From BCD1 sp965230565 (GTDB lineage Bacteria; Bacteroidota; Bacteroidia; Chitinophagales; Saprospiraceae): a stretch of 64,000 nt of DNA. The stretch covers positions 62,001-126,000 of the forward strand of contig CBDDLH010000012.1 of assembly GCA_965230565.1 (NCBI GenBank), read 5' to 3'. Positions 42,278 to 50,221 of this stretch are shown here, in pieces. The position numbers and the translations under genes were made by a program. How positions within the stretch are numbered: the stretch's first letter is position 1; each line of letters begins with the position of its first letter. Under the pieces are notes generated by a model. It saw only the letters and a list, made by a program, of their open reading frames with translations, did no database searches and had not been told where the DNA came from.

Positions 42278-43000
42278 ATGAAATATACAATACTCCTGAC
42301 AGGTCTCCTGATTTTATCCTCCTGCGGAACAATGCGAAGTACCGGAGAACCTTTTGACGTCGGCTACAAAGGAGCCTTAAAGCTGATGATGCACAAGGGC
42401 GATATTTCTGCAAAAGCGGACCTTCGTAATTTTCAAAACACCAAACATCTATATGCCCTCGGAGCAGTGGAAAACCTCAAAGGGGAAATCCAGATTTTCG
42501 ACGGCAAGCCTTTTATCTCGTCAGGGCTGGAAGAGATGGTATCGATTAAAAATACCTTCGATCAGCATGCAACACTTTTCGTTTATACTGATGTAAAAAA
42601 ATGGCAATCTTTTGAAGTTCCAGCTAATATATCCGCTTACGAAGATTTTGAACAGTACGTGGAAGAAACCGCTAAAGTTTATGGCATCGATACGGATAAA
42701 CCATTTCCCTTTTTGCTTGAGGGCAAAGCTAACTCCATAGACTGGCATGTGATCAACTGGAAAGATGGTGACACCGAACATTCTCACCATAAACATATCA
42801 CTTCCGGTCCTCACGGGACCATTACAGATACAACCGTGGAAATTCTAGGGTTTTATTCCAAAAGTCATCATGCCATTTTCACGCACCACACCACCAATAT
42901 GCATATGCATTTCAAAACGGCTGATGAAACACTTGCCGGCCACCTGGATGGGCTGACCCTGGGAAAAGGTATGACCTTGAAATTGCCCTTTGTTAAATAA
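42278..43000 (+). CDS. Acetolactate-decarboxylase-like lipoprotein
   Basis: 240 residues from ATG 42278; the upstream frame from 42224 is outside the lipoprotein leader. Lipobox L-L-I-L-S-S-C. The core resembles alpha-acetolactate decarboxylase: Y-A-L-G-A-V-E-N-L-K-G-E-I-Q-I-F-D-G-K, the His cluster H-H-T-T-N-M-H-M-H-F and the final A-G-H-L-D-G-L-T-L-G-K-G-M-T-L. The known enzyme makes acetoin from acetolactate using Zn held by three His, but it is cytoplasmic; a lipidated form outside the cytoplasm is odd, so catalysis is uncertain. It sits inside the photolyase cluster, unlike its neighbours in theme. Confidence 0.65.
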   Translation: MKYTILLTGLLILSSCGTMRSTGEPFDVGYKGALKLMMHKGDISAKADLRNFQNTKHLYALGAVENLKGEIQIFDGKPFISSGLEEMVSIKNTFDQHATLFVYTDVKKWQSFEVPANISAYEDFEQYVEETAKVYGIDTDKPFPFLLEGKANSIDWHVINWKDGDTEHSHHKHITSGPHGTITDTTVEILGFYSKSHHAIFTHHTTNMHMHFKTADETLAGHLDGLTLGKGMTLKLPFVK

Positions 43001-43017
43001 CCTAAGCACAATTTATC

Positions 43018-43167
43018 GTGAAAAAACAACATTTACCCAGCAAAATTTGTCCTGTTTGTCAAAGGCCTTTCTCCTGGCGCAAAAAATGGGCAAAAGTCTG
43101 GGACGAAGTAAAATATTGCAGTGAGAAGTGCCGAAGGAATAAAAACAAAAAAGATGTCAACGATTAA
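43018..43167 (+). CDS. DUF2256 zinc-ribbon-like small protein
   Basis: 49 residues from GTG 43018. C-P-V-C-Q-R-P-F-S-W-R-K-K-W and W-D-E-V-K-Y-C-S-E-K-C-R-R are the full DUF2256 pattern with four cysteines (C-x2-C...C-x3-C), a probable zinc site. DUF2256 genes lie next to cryptochrome/photolyase genes in many bacteria (recollection). Here the last 14 bases overlap the start of the cryptochrome gene. Too short for the usual ORF finders; the in-frame stop is at 43165. Confidence 0.88.
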   Translation: MKKQHLPSKICPVCQRPFSWRKKWAKVWDEVKYCSEKCRRNKNKKDVND

Positions 43168-44635
43168 TCTGTTATTTCCTCATCAGCTTTTTGAAGACAA
43201 TCCTTTAACACAAAATGATCACGACATTTATCTCATTGAAGAATATTTGTTCTTCAGACAATTCCAATTTCACAAGCAAAAAATAGCCTTTCATCGTGCC
43301 AGCATGAAAGCCTTTGAAGCTCACCTTCACAACCTGGGCAAAAAGGTGATATATATAGAAAGCCGTAATGAACTTTCCGACATTAGAAACCTGCTTCCAG
43401 CGTTGAAAGAAAAAGGTGTAGAACAAATACTGTACATCAACCCTACGGATAACTGGCTCGAAAAACGCCTTTCAGGAGGTCTGTCGGATAACAACCTGAA
43501 ATTTACTGAATTCGAGAATCCGCTCTTTTTAAACACCCGCCAGGACCTGCACCCATTTTTCAGAGCGGACAAAAAGAAGTTCTTCCAAACCAAATTCTAC
43601 ATCAACGAACGCAAAAAACGCAACATCCTACTCGATGAAGAGGGCAATCCACTTGGCGGAAAGTGGAGCTTTGACACGGAAAACAGAAAAAAATTTCCAG
43701 CCAAAAAATCCCCGCCTTCCATTAGCTATCCTGAATCCAACCCATTTTATGAAGAGGCCAAGGTTTATGTGAAAAAATACTTCAACACCAATCCGGGGAT
43801 TTTGACTGATTATCCGCTTTACCCCATCGATTTTAAATCAACAAAGGCATGGTTTCGGCAATTTCTGGAAATGCGATTTGACTTTTTCGGACATTATGAG
43901 GATGCCATAGTTTCAGAAACTTCCATTTTGCACCACAGTGTATTAACCCCTATGTTAAATGTAGGACTGATCAGTCCGGGAGAGGTCGTTGAACAATCAC
44001 TGGATCATGCCAAGGGGGCTAATATTGCTTTGAATTCAACGGAAGGTTTTGTCCGGCAGATCATAGGCTGGCGGGAGTTTATCCGGGGAATTTACGAGGT
44101 GAAAGGCACGGAAGAACGAAACCGCAATTTCTGGAACTTCAAAAGAAAGATCCCTCCGTCCTTTTATCAGGGCACTACCGGCATACTTCCGATTGACCAA
44201 ACGATCAAAAAAGTCCTCAACACAGGTTATTGTCATCACATTGAGCGACTGATGGTACTGGGTAATTTCATGTTGTTATGCGAATTTGATCCTGATGAGG
44301 TATACAAATGGTTCATGGAATTGTTCATCGATGCTTATGATTGGGTGATGGTTCCCAATATCTATGGAATGAGTCAATTTGCGGATGGCGGACTAATGGC
44401 AACTAAGCCCTATATCAGCGGAAGTAATTATCTCAAGAAGATGAGCAATTACAAAAATGGAGCATGGCAGGAAATATGGGATGCCCTTTTCTGGAGGTTC
44501 ATGGATGTCCATAGGGATTTCTTCCTGCAAAACCCGAGATTGGGCATGCTGGTACGTACTTATGACAAAATGACTGAAGAAAAAAAGCACCATTTGGTGA
44601 GAACGGCCACAGAGTATCTCGACAATTTAATCTAA
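43154..44635 (+). CDS. Cryptochrome/photolyase-related protein (DPRP type)
   Basis: 493 residues from ATG 43154. Belongs to the deoxyribodipyrimidine-photolyase-related family: L-L-F-P-H-Q-L-F, then E-Y-L-F-F-R-Q-F, H-R-A-S-M-K-A-F, and the FAD part with G-W-R-E-F-I-R-G and D-W-V-M-V-P-N-I-Y-G-M-S-Q-F-A. The related (6-4) photolyases bind an Fe-S cluster through a Y-C-x-x-C pair near the C-terminus; here that place reads M-S-N-Y-K-N-G-A-W and has no cysteines. It overlaps DUF2256 and lies with TIGR03643, so it should work with them in light-dependent DNA repair or sensing. Confidence 0.85.
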   Translation: MSTINLLFPHQLFEDNPLTQNDHDIYLIEEYLFFRQFQFHKQKIAFHRASMKAFEAHLHNLGKKVIYIESRNELSDIRNLLPALKEKGVEQILYINPTDNWLEKRLSGGLSDNNLKFTEFENPLFLNTRQDLHPFFRADKKKFFQTKFYINERKKRNILLDEEGNPLGGKWSFDTENRKKFPAKKSPPSISYPESNPFYEEAKVYVKKYFNTNPGILTDYPLYPIDFKSTKAWFRQFLEMRFDFFGHYEDAIVSETSILHHSVLTPMLNVGLISPGEVVEQSLDHAKGANIALNSTEGFVRQIIGWREFIRGIYEVKGTEERNRNFWNFKRKIPPSFYQGTTGILPIDQTIKKVLNTGYCHHIERLMVLGNFMLLCEFDPDEVYKWFMELFIDAYDWVMVPNIYGMSQFADGGLMATKPYISGSNYLKKMSNYKNGAWQEIWDALFWRFMDVHRDFFLQNPRLGMLVRTYDKMTEEKKHHLVRTATEYLDNLI

Positions 44636-44663
44636 TTTGGCCCAAAATTTTAACGACAGAACC

Positions 44664-45020
44664 ATGAGCAAATCTTTCAAGCCGCTAAATGTGGTGAACC
44701 AACCACAACAACCTCAACCACCCGAGCCTCAGACCAACCATAAAAAATGGGCCTTTTGGCTCTTCATTGCTTATTTGGTATTGAACTGGGCCATCGTTTT
44801 TGTCTCCGGCAGAATTCCGGAAGGAGTTGAAGATCCATTATCCGAAAACAGCCTGCTGAATTACCTGATGGTCATTTCACGTGTCGTATTTGGTGTTGGG
44901 TTGATCTTTGCCATTCTTAGTTACCGGAACCGGGAACCGCATGACTACCAATACCGCATATCCATGTGGGGATATATCATCGGGTTTATTTTACTAGTGG
45001 TGGCTATGGTTGCATATTAG
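44664..45020 (+). CDS. Small three-span membrane protein
   Basis: 118 residues from ATG 44664. A proline/glutamine-rich cytoplasmic N-terminus (Q-P-Q-Q-P-Q-P-P-E-P-Q) is followed by three hydrophobic spans. No motif is recognised. It starts 28 bases after the cryptochrome stop and probably belongs to the same transcription unit, though nothing ties it functionally to light repair. Confidence 0.65.
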   Translation: MSKSFKPLNVVNQPQQPQPPEPQTNHKKWAFWLFIAYLVLNWAIVFVSGRIPEGVEDPLSENSLLNYLMVISRVVFGVGLIFAILSYRNREPHDYQYRISMWGYIIGFILLVVAMVAY

Positions 45021-45031
45021 ATTTCCATCCC

Positions 45032-46741
45032 CTATTCACAGGCTCCATGTTCCCCGAAAATCCTGTTCAGGATCTTGGTCGTAATCAGGTAAGTTGGTTT
45101 CACCCCGTCAACTCCCAATCCTCCCGAGGCAAGTGTACTTCCTGTGATCAAAGGATTATCAGAAGCGTAATAGGCATACCGTAAGGTAATGTTATCATTG
45201 ACAACTTTCCGGATCTTCGAAGCTGCCTGAATGGCCTTTTGGTAATGTGCCCCTTCCATTTCCAGCCCGATACTTTGCCAGGAGGATTTAAAGAAATACC
45301 TGAGGATGTCTTTATTTTGCAAGGAGGTTCCTAACACGGTGATCATTGGCCCCTCATATACCGGGATGCCGTGGTTCTCAAAATCTTCCTTGCAAAAATC
45401 GTTTTCAAAAGGATAATTATCAGCAGTTCCTTCAAAAACATGAGCCGTCGGAACCATGATGTCTCCCTTGTCTCCGGCAAGAATACCTGCCTTTCCCATA
45501 ATGGAAATAGACTCTACATTAATCGGATGCCTTTCCCCGTCTAGTTTATAGGGTTTGAGCAATTCATCCATGGTTTCATAGGCTTGCTCACCAAAGGCAT
45601 AATCCATCACAATGATGACCGGTTTTTTTTCTGCGACCAGCGCCTTGTCCACCAATACTTCTTCCGGCAGTTGATCGAGATCTATTTTGGTAGTGTCAAA
45701 GATTTGTACCGTGATGTTGGTACCACTTGTATGGTCGATCACATGCATGCCGTTATTTAAGGCGTGGTCTTTGATCTTCGCCCTCAAATGATTATTCTTC
45801 TCTAAAATGATCTCCCGGGCGATATCCTCCACTTCTTCTCCCTGGAATCGATCCCCAAGCGCAACTTTCCCATAAATGGTATTCATAACGCTGTGGAGGT
45901 TTGCACTTATAATATGTATTGGCCGTTGGTACAAGTCGTTCTCAAACAGATACTGTTTGATATTGTCGGCCCAACGTTCGCCGTAGTGATGATGACCGAT
46001 CCGGTCACGCAGCATTGGTGAAAAGCTGATCTCCCTATCCGTTTTTTCCAAATATTCCTCGAAAGATAATTTTCCCAGCCAATAGGTAATATGAAAAAGG
46101 CTGTTGACCTCTTCATCCGCTTCAAATCGTTCATATGCTGATTTTACTTCACTGTAAGTCCGCCCCAGCAGCGTTGTCAGATAGGTAAAAGCTATTTCTT
46201 TATTGAATTCCTCCCCGTTTTTCTCTCTTTCAACAATGAGTCCGAGTTTTTCCCATTCCCGTTTTTTGCCACCTTTATGCGTCTGGCTGTTCATACGGAT
46301 CTTTTCCGCTTCGATGTACATGAAGGTAAGGTGAGTCAGAATATCGTAGATATCACTTCTGCCGCGAGTGAGCTCTACATACATCTCCTTATTATCGATC
46401 CTGTAGGCATTCCTCCTTCTTTTTGATGGAATGATACACGGCAATCCTGAGTGTTGTAACCCTTCTCTGGAGATCATCCTCACAAACCGGCACTCCTCAA
46501 TGCCTTTTGGCAAACGCTGAAAAATATACAACAACCCATCGAGTTCGACTCTTTCCGGATCATTGATAGAGCCATAAATTTCCGGATTGAGTGTTTTGAG
46601 CGCATGGATCATCGCTTCTCCGGAAATACCTAATGGTTTATACGTTCCCCGAATGAATAAATGCCGCATGGCAATATAAAGTCTTTCGATGGCTGCCCTT
46701 GATTCCTGAGCTCTTGTGCGTTGTGAGGTGGTTAGTGACAT
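45032..46741 (-). CDS. Conserved Bacteroidota protein, C-terminal nucleoside-phosphorylase-like fold (DUF6909-like)
   Basis: 569 residues, no signal peptide. The first 330 are helical with no known motif. From about 360 on it reads like a Rossmann-type nucleoside phosphorylase/AMP-nucleosidase domain: V-I-I-V-M-D-Y-A-F-G, D-I-M-V-P-T-A-H-V-F-E-G-T, and G-L-E-M-E-G-A-H-Y-Q-K-A, where M-E-G-A is the ribose-binding motif of the PNP/UDP family. Very widely conserved in Bacteroidota; function unknown. A possible role in nucleotide salvage or signalling is inference only. It is convergent with the small membrane gene, 11 bases between stops. Confidence 0.75.
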   Translation of the reverse strand: MSLTTSQRTRAQESRAAIERLYIAMRHLFIRGTYKPLGISGEAMIHALKTLNPEIYGSINDPERVELDGLLYIFQRLPKGIEECRFVRMISREGLQHSGLPCIIPSKRRRNAYRIDNKEMYVELTRGRSDIYDILTHLTFMYIEAEKIRMNSQTHKGGKKREWEKLGLIVEREKNGEEFNKEIAFTYLTTLLGRTYSEVKSAYERFEADEEVNSLFHITYWLGKLSFEEYLEKTDREISFSPMLRDRIGHHHYGERWADNIKQYLFENDLYQRPIHIISANLHSVMNTIYGKVALGDRFQGEEVEDIAREIILEKNNHLRAKIKDHALNNGMHVIDHTSGTNITVQIFDTTKIDLDQLPEEVLVDKALVAEKKPVIIVMDYAFGEQAYETMDELLKPYKLDGERHPINVESISIMGKAGILAGDKGDIMVPTAHVFEGTADNYPFENDFCKEDFENHGIPVYEGPMITVLGTSLQNKDILRYFFKSSWQSIGLEMEGAHYQKAIQAASKIRKVVNDNITLRYAYYASDNPLITGSTLASGGLGVDGVKPTYLITTKILNRIFGEHGACE

Positions 46742-46743
46742 AA

Positions 46744-46990
46744 GCTGGTTACTGGTTACTGGATAGCTAGTTGCTGGTTATTGATTGTTGGTTTTCCGCC
46801 CCGACTTTGTGTATTCGGGAACCTGTCCGCGGCAAGCCTTGCCGGGATTTCGCTAAGCTTAACTTTACTCCAGTTGGTGATAAAAAAATTTCGCAAATAT
46901 ACGAAAGGTTTTTTATTTCAAATTTTAGTTTAAAACTAATCTTGTCCTACTATTATCAACTAGAAACATGCAATCAGAAACCAGCAACTA
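46744..46990. repeat. CCAGTAACCAGCAAC-type dispersed repeat, two blocks
   Basis: CTGGTTACTGGTTACTGG (46745-46762) with GTTGCTGGTTATT, and CAACTAGAAACATGCAATC followed by AGAAACCAGCAACTA (46958-46990) in the opposite orientation. The same phrase is at 7951. These lie between the nucleosidase-like gene start and the OmpA gene end. Confidence 0.5.
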
Positions 46991-46993
46991 ATT

Positions 46994-48559
46994 TCATTCA
47001 TACAAGTAAATCTCCACCCTCCTGTTCAATCGGCGACCGGCTTCGGTTTTATTTGTTGCCACGGGGTCTCTTTCCCCATAACCATAATACGATACCCTTG
47101 ATGAAGATATCCCTTTTTCCGTCAAATAGTAATAACAATTTTTTGCCCGTTTTCGGGAAACGTATTTATTGGTATCCCGTTTACCTCCTGCATCACTGTA
47201 ACCGTTGAACTTCACTTTAAAAGAGGGGTGCTCTTGCAGGAAGTCAATCACTTCATCCAGTAACTGATTAGATACCGGGTAGTATTTCCCATTTTCATAA
47301 TAAATATGCTGACCATTGATCAGTTCCGCTTTTTCCCTGGCTGATAATGGAGGCGGGCAGCCTTTATGTTCATACAATCCGAATATATCCGGACAGTCAT
47401 CCTTGGAATCTTCGATTCCGTCTCCGTCTGAATCAGGGCAGCCATTAAAAATGGCAACGCCAAAAATTTCAGGACAAGTATCGTCATCATCCAGGATTCC
47501 ATCTCCGTCAGTATCTATTTCCGGACAGCCCTTCAAGGCTTCTGTTCCGGCAATAAAAGGACATTCATCCTGCATGTCATCAATCCCGTCTCCGTCGGAA
47601 TCTTTATACGGACAACCATGGTTGAGTGGCGAACCGGCCTCCACCGGGCAACGATCGCTTTTATCCGTTATCCCGTCTCCGTCGGAATCAGGGCAGCCAA
47701 ACAATTCCGGCACTCCCGGTTCCAGGGGACATTCATCAACAAGGTCTTCAATACCATCCTCATCCGTATCGGGACAACCTTCAAAAACAAGCAGACCAGC
47801 TACCTCTGGGCATCTGTCCTTCTTATTAACGATGCCATCTCCATCATCATCTTTTTTGCTCATCCTGTAAGTTAGGGACAATAAAGCAGCACCATACCAA
47901 TCATCCTGCTCAGGATTAGCTGCTGCACTGATACCATCGAGATAATCCGTAAAAGGCACCCTGAGTCCTGCGGATGCATTGAGATAAAACCCTGAAGTGA
48001 GATGCAGATTAAACCCGGCACCGCCGATAAAGCCAAAAAACGTCCTTGGGAAATCTACAGATTGATCTTCAATGATGCCTTCCTTAATTCCGTCGAGTTT
48101 ATTTCTGTCAAAATTGGCTTCGGGTTCAATGATAAAAACTGCCGGCCCCAGAAAAACGGTAGGAGAAAATCGTTGATCATCCCTTTTCTTGAATGGATCC
48201 CATTCGGTGGCAAGAGCCAATTCAATAACTTTTGTATCAAAAAAGAAACCCCGGTTTTGCCTGTCGACGTTATCCAGGTAGAGATAATCATCTCCTGTAA
48301 GGGAAGTTGAAAAGAAACTTGTTTTTAAGGAAAAGAAAGGAGCTAATTCTTTTTTCAGGAAAAAGCCAAAGCCTGATTTGGCTGGTTCTAAGGCAAATCC
48401 ACTGGTAGATGCAACATCTCCAAAATAGGTTGATCCTCCACCTGTGATACCAATTTCCCAATGATTATTTTGCCCGGTTGTCAAAAGAGGAACCAGACAA
48501 ACAAACAGTAAAAAAATCAGTTTTTTCGGGATGTGATATTTTAATGATTGTTGCCCCAC
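46994..48559 (-). CDS. OmpA-family outer-membrane protein with thrombospondin type 3 repeats
   Basis: 521 residues. Signal peptide (cleavage near T-T-G-Q), an eight-strand-like outer-membrane barrel to about 235, then six or seven calcium-binding TSP3 repeats (D-S-D-G-D-G-I-x-D and C-P-E/D) to about 400, and a peptidoglycan-binding OmpA C-terminal domain (F-N-G-Y-S-D-A-G-G-K-R-D-T-N, R-V-S-Y-Y-G-Y-G-E-R-D, N-R-R-V-E-I). It anchors the outer membrane to the cell wall. Its reverse strand shows a long open frame made of the repeats, which is not a gene. Confidence 0.92.
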   Translation of the reverse strand: MGQQSLKYHIPKKLIFLLFVCLVPLLTTGQNNHWEIGITGGGSTYFGDVASTSGFALEPAKSGFGFFLKKELAPFFSLKTSFFSTSLTGDDYLYLDNVDRQNRGFFFDTKVIELALATEWDPFKKRDDQRFSPTVFLGPAVFIIEPEANFDRNKLDGIKEGIIEDQSVDFPRTFFGFIGGAGFNLHLTSGFYLNASAGLRVPFTDYLDGISAAANPEQDDWYGAALLSLTYRMSKKDDDGDGIVNKKDRCPEVAGLLVFEGCPDTDEDGIEDLVDECPLEPGVPELFGCPDSDGDGITDKSDRCPVEAGSPLNHGCPYKDSDGDGIDDMQDECPFIAGTEALKGCPEIDTDGDGILDDDDTCPEIFGVAIFNGCPDSDGDGIEDSKDDCPDIFGLYEHKGCPPPLSAREKAELINGQHIYYENGKYYPVSNQLLDEVIDFLQEHPSFKVKFNGYSDAGGKRDTNKYVSRKRAKNCYYYLTEKGISSSRVSYYGYGERDPVATNKTEAGRRLNRRVEIYLYE

Positions 48560-48660
48560 AAAAAGATTTGCTTTGGTAAATCCAAAGACAAAACTAAACC
48601 TTCTTGTTTTAAAATGTGCTAAAACCTGTTAAATAATCACATAAGTGAAGTAGCAGCTTA

Positions 48661-48996
48661 CTACTTCTTCAGTAATTCTATTTCCCTTTCTCTGTTCTTG
48701 AGAAGTTGTTCCAGCCTTTCGTTCTCTTTTTCGAGTTCACTGATCCGTTTTTTCAATCGATCAATTTCTGCATTGTCTGCCTTGGTTTCACTTTTCTGCT
48801 CAGGTTTTGATTTTTGATCCAGTGTAGTGGTATCATCAGCATCATCCACTGCGAGATCGATACCAACCATTTTTTTCAGGTTAGCCCAGCCATCCTCTCC
48901 ATTCAGGTAGGAAGCACCAAAATAAGCCAGAGGAACAATGATGACCAATGCGAAAAAGAATCGTGCAAATCCGGTAAATTTAAATCTTGAAGCCAT
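48661..48996 (-). CDS. Small membrane protein with coiled-coil tail
   Basis: 111 residues: one N-terminal span (F-F-F-A-L-V-I-I-V-P-L-A-Y-F), an acidic linker with D-D-A-D-D, and a heptad-type coiled coil at about 77-111 (R-L-K-K-R-I-S-E-L-E-K-E-N-E-R-L-E-Q-L-L). Possibly a septation- or envelope-associated scaffold by shape only; no family recognised. It lies about 100 bases downstream of the start of the OmpA gene. Confidence 0.65.
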   Translation of the reverse strand: MASRFKFTGFARFFFALVIIVPLAYFGASYLNGEDGWANLKKMVGIDLAVDDADDTTTLDQKSKPEQKSETKADNAEIDRLKKRISELEKENERLEQLLKNREREIELLKK

Positions 48997-49273
48997 GAAT
49001 TTTTGTATTTATTACAAAGATAAACAGCCGCACCGGAATTTGACTTTAAAATTCTACAGTGTTGTAGTTTTTTAGGATGAAATGACGGAAGAAAAAGCAT
49101 TTGGATTCTGTAACAGGTTTTTGGATGCTAAGAAATATAGGTTCGAAATTGTTAAGATTTCTGATAATTTATATAGCAAGTTGTATCTTCCCACTCCAAA
49201 ATCCCCTGTTTGATCAGGGGCGATCAGATTTTTTCTGACAAAGACCATTTTTTATACACATAAATCACTTAAA

Positions 49274-50131
49274 ATGAAGCAACTACTAGGTTTGTGTTTG
49301 ACCTTATTATTGAGCACCGCGGCCTGGGGGCAATTGGAATTGCCTCAAAAAAGTCCAAAGGCTTCCAATTCATTTGTCATTGGTTTGACCAAAGTAACCA
49401 TTGAATACAGCAGCCCTGCGGTCAAAGGCCGCAACATCTGGGGCGGGCTGGTAACCTACAACGAAGTGTGGAGAGCAGGAGCTAACGAAGCGACAACCGT
49501 TGAATTCAGTACCGATGTAATGATCGAAGATACGTTTTTGAAAAAAGGAAAATATTCATTGTTTTTCATTCCACAGGAAAGTGGAACGTGGGTAGCCATT
49601 TTTAATAAAGTTGCCAATCAATGGGGAGCTTATTCCTACAACGAAGCTCAGGATGCTCTAAGGGTAGAGATCAAAGCCAAAGATTCTGGCGAAACAGAGG
49701 AAAGACTGAACTTTAAAATTGTCGATACCGCCCAGGACAGAGGTTATATTCGTTTCGCATGGGAAAAAAAACGGGCCTACATCCTGATCAGAACCGACAT
49801 GATGAGCCACGTAATGGCTAATGTTCAAAAAGCTTCCGAAACGGCCGAAGAAGGCGATAAGTGGCTGATCCACGCCCAGGCTGCTGACTGGTACCTCGAC
49901 AATGGTCACCCTGCCAAAGCAAAGCAGCAGATAGAAGTTTCCACCGGACTTGCCAGACATTCACGAAATTGCTGGATCGAAGCCAAGGTAAAAGCTTACT
50001 ACAAAGATTACAAAGGTGCAGTAGAAAGTGCCAAACAGGCGCAGGAATTAGGCAAAAAAGCTGACAGCCGTTTCTACAATGCAGCCAAAAATCGTATCGA
50101 AAGAGCTATTGCGGAGTGGTCTGCAAAGTAA
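49274..50131 (+). CDS. DUF2911 secreted protein with TPR tail
   Basis: 285 residues: signal peptide (A-A-W-G-Q), DUF2911 domain to about 180 with V-T-I-E-Y-S-S-P-A-V-K-G-R-N-I-W-G-G and V-W-R-A-G-A-N-E-A-T-T-V-E-F-S, then helical repeats (A-A-D-W-Y-L-D-N-G-H-P-A-K-A) of TPR type. DUF2911 proteins are periplasmic in Bacteroidota; function unknown. A weak hairpin (CCCCTG/CAGGGG, 49203-49220) is in the leader. Its own terminator follows at 50153. Confidence 0.9.
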   Translation: MKQLLGLCLTLLLSTAAWGQLELPQKSPKASNSFVIGLTKVTIEYSSPAVKGRNIWGGLVTYNEVWRAGANEATTVEFSTDVMIEDTFLKKGKYSLFFIPQESGTWVAIFNKVANQWGAYSYNEAQDALRVEIKAKDSGETEERLNFKIVDTAQDRGYIRFAWEKKRAYILIRTDMMSHVMANVQKASETAEEGDKWLIHAQAADWYLDNGHPAKAKQQIEVSTGLARHSRNCWIEAKVKAYYKDYKGAVESAKQAQELGKKADSRFYNAAKNRIERAIAEWSAK

Positions 50132-50152
50132 CTTTCGATTGACATAATAATG

Positions 50153-50199
50153 ACGGGTTACGGAAGCAATTGATCACCTTCCGTAACCCGTATTTTTTT
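50153..50199 (+). terminator. Intrinsic terminator after DUF2911 gene
   Basis: Perfect 14-base arms ACGGGTTACGGAAG and CTTCCGTAACCCGT around an 11-base loop, then A and seven T. Confidence 0.9.
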
Positions 50200-50221
50200 G
50201 GAAAATATTATGCACAATTTT

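Noticed and set aside
47316..47870. Ser/Pro-rich 184-residue frame
   Set aside because: It is the reverse strand of the TSP3 repeats; the repetitive look comes from the D-G-D-G codons.
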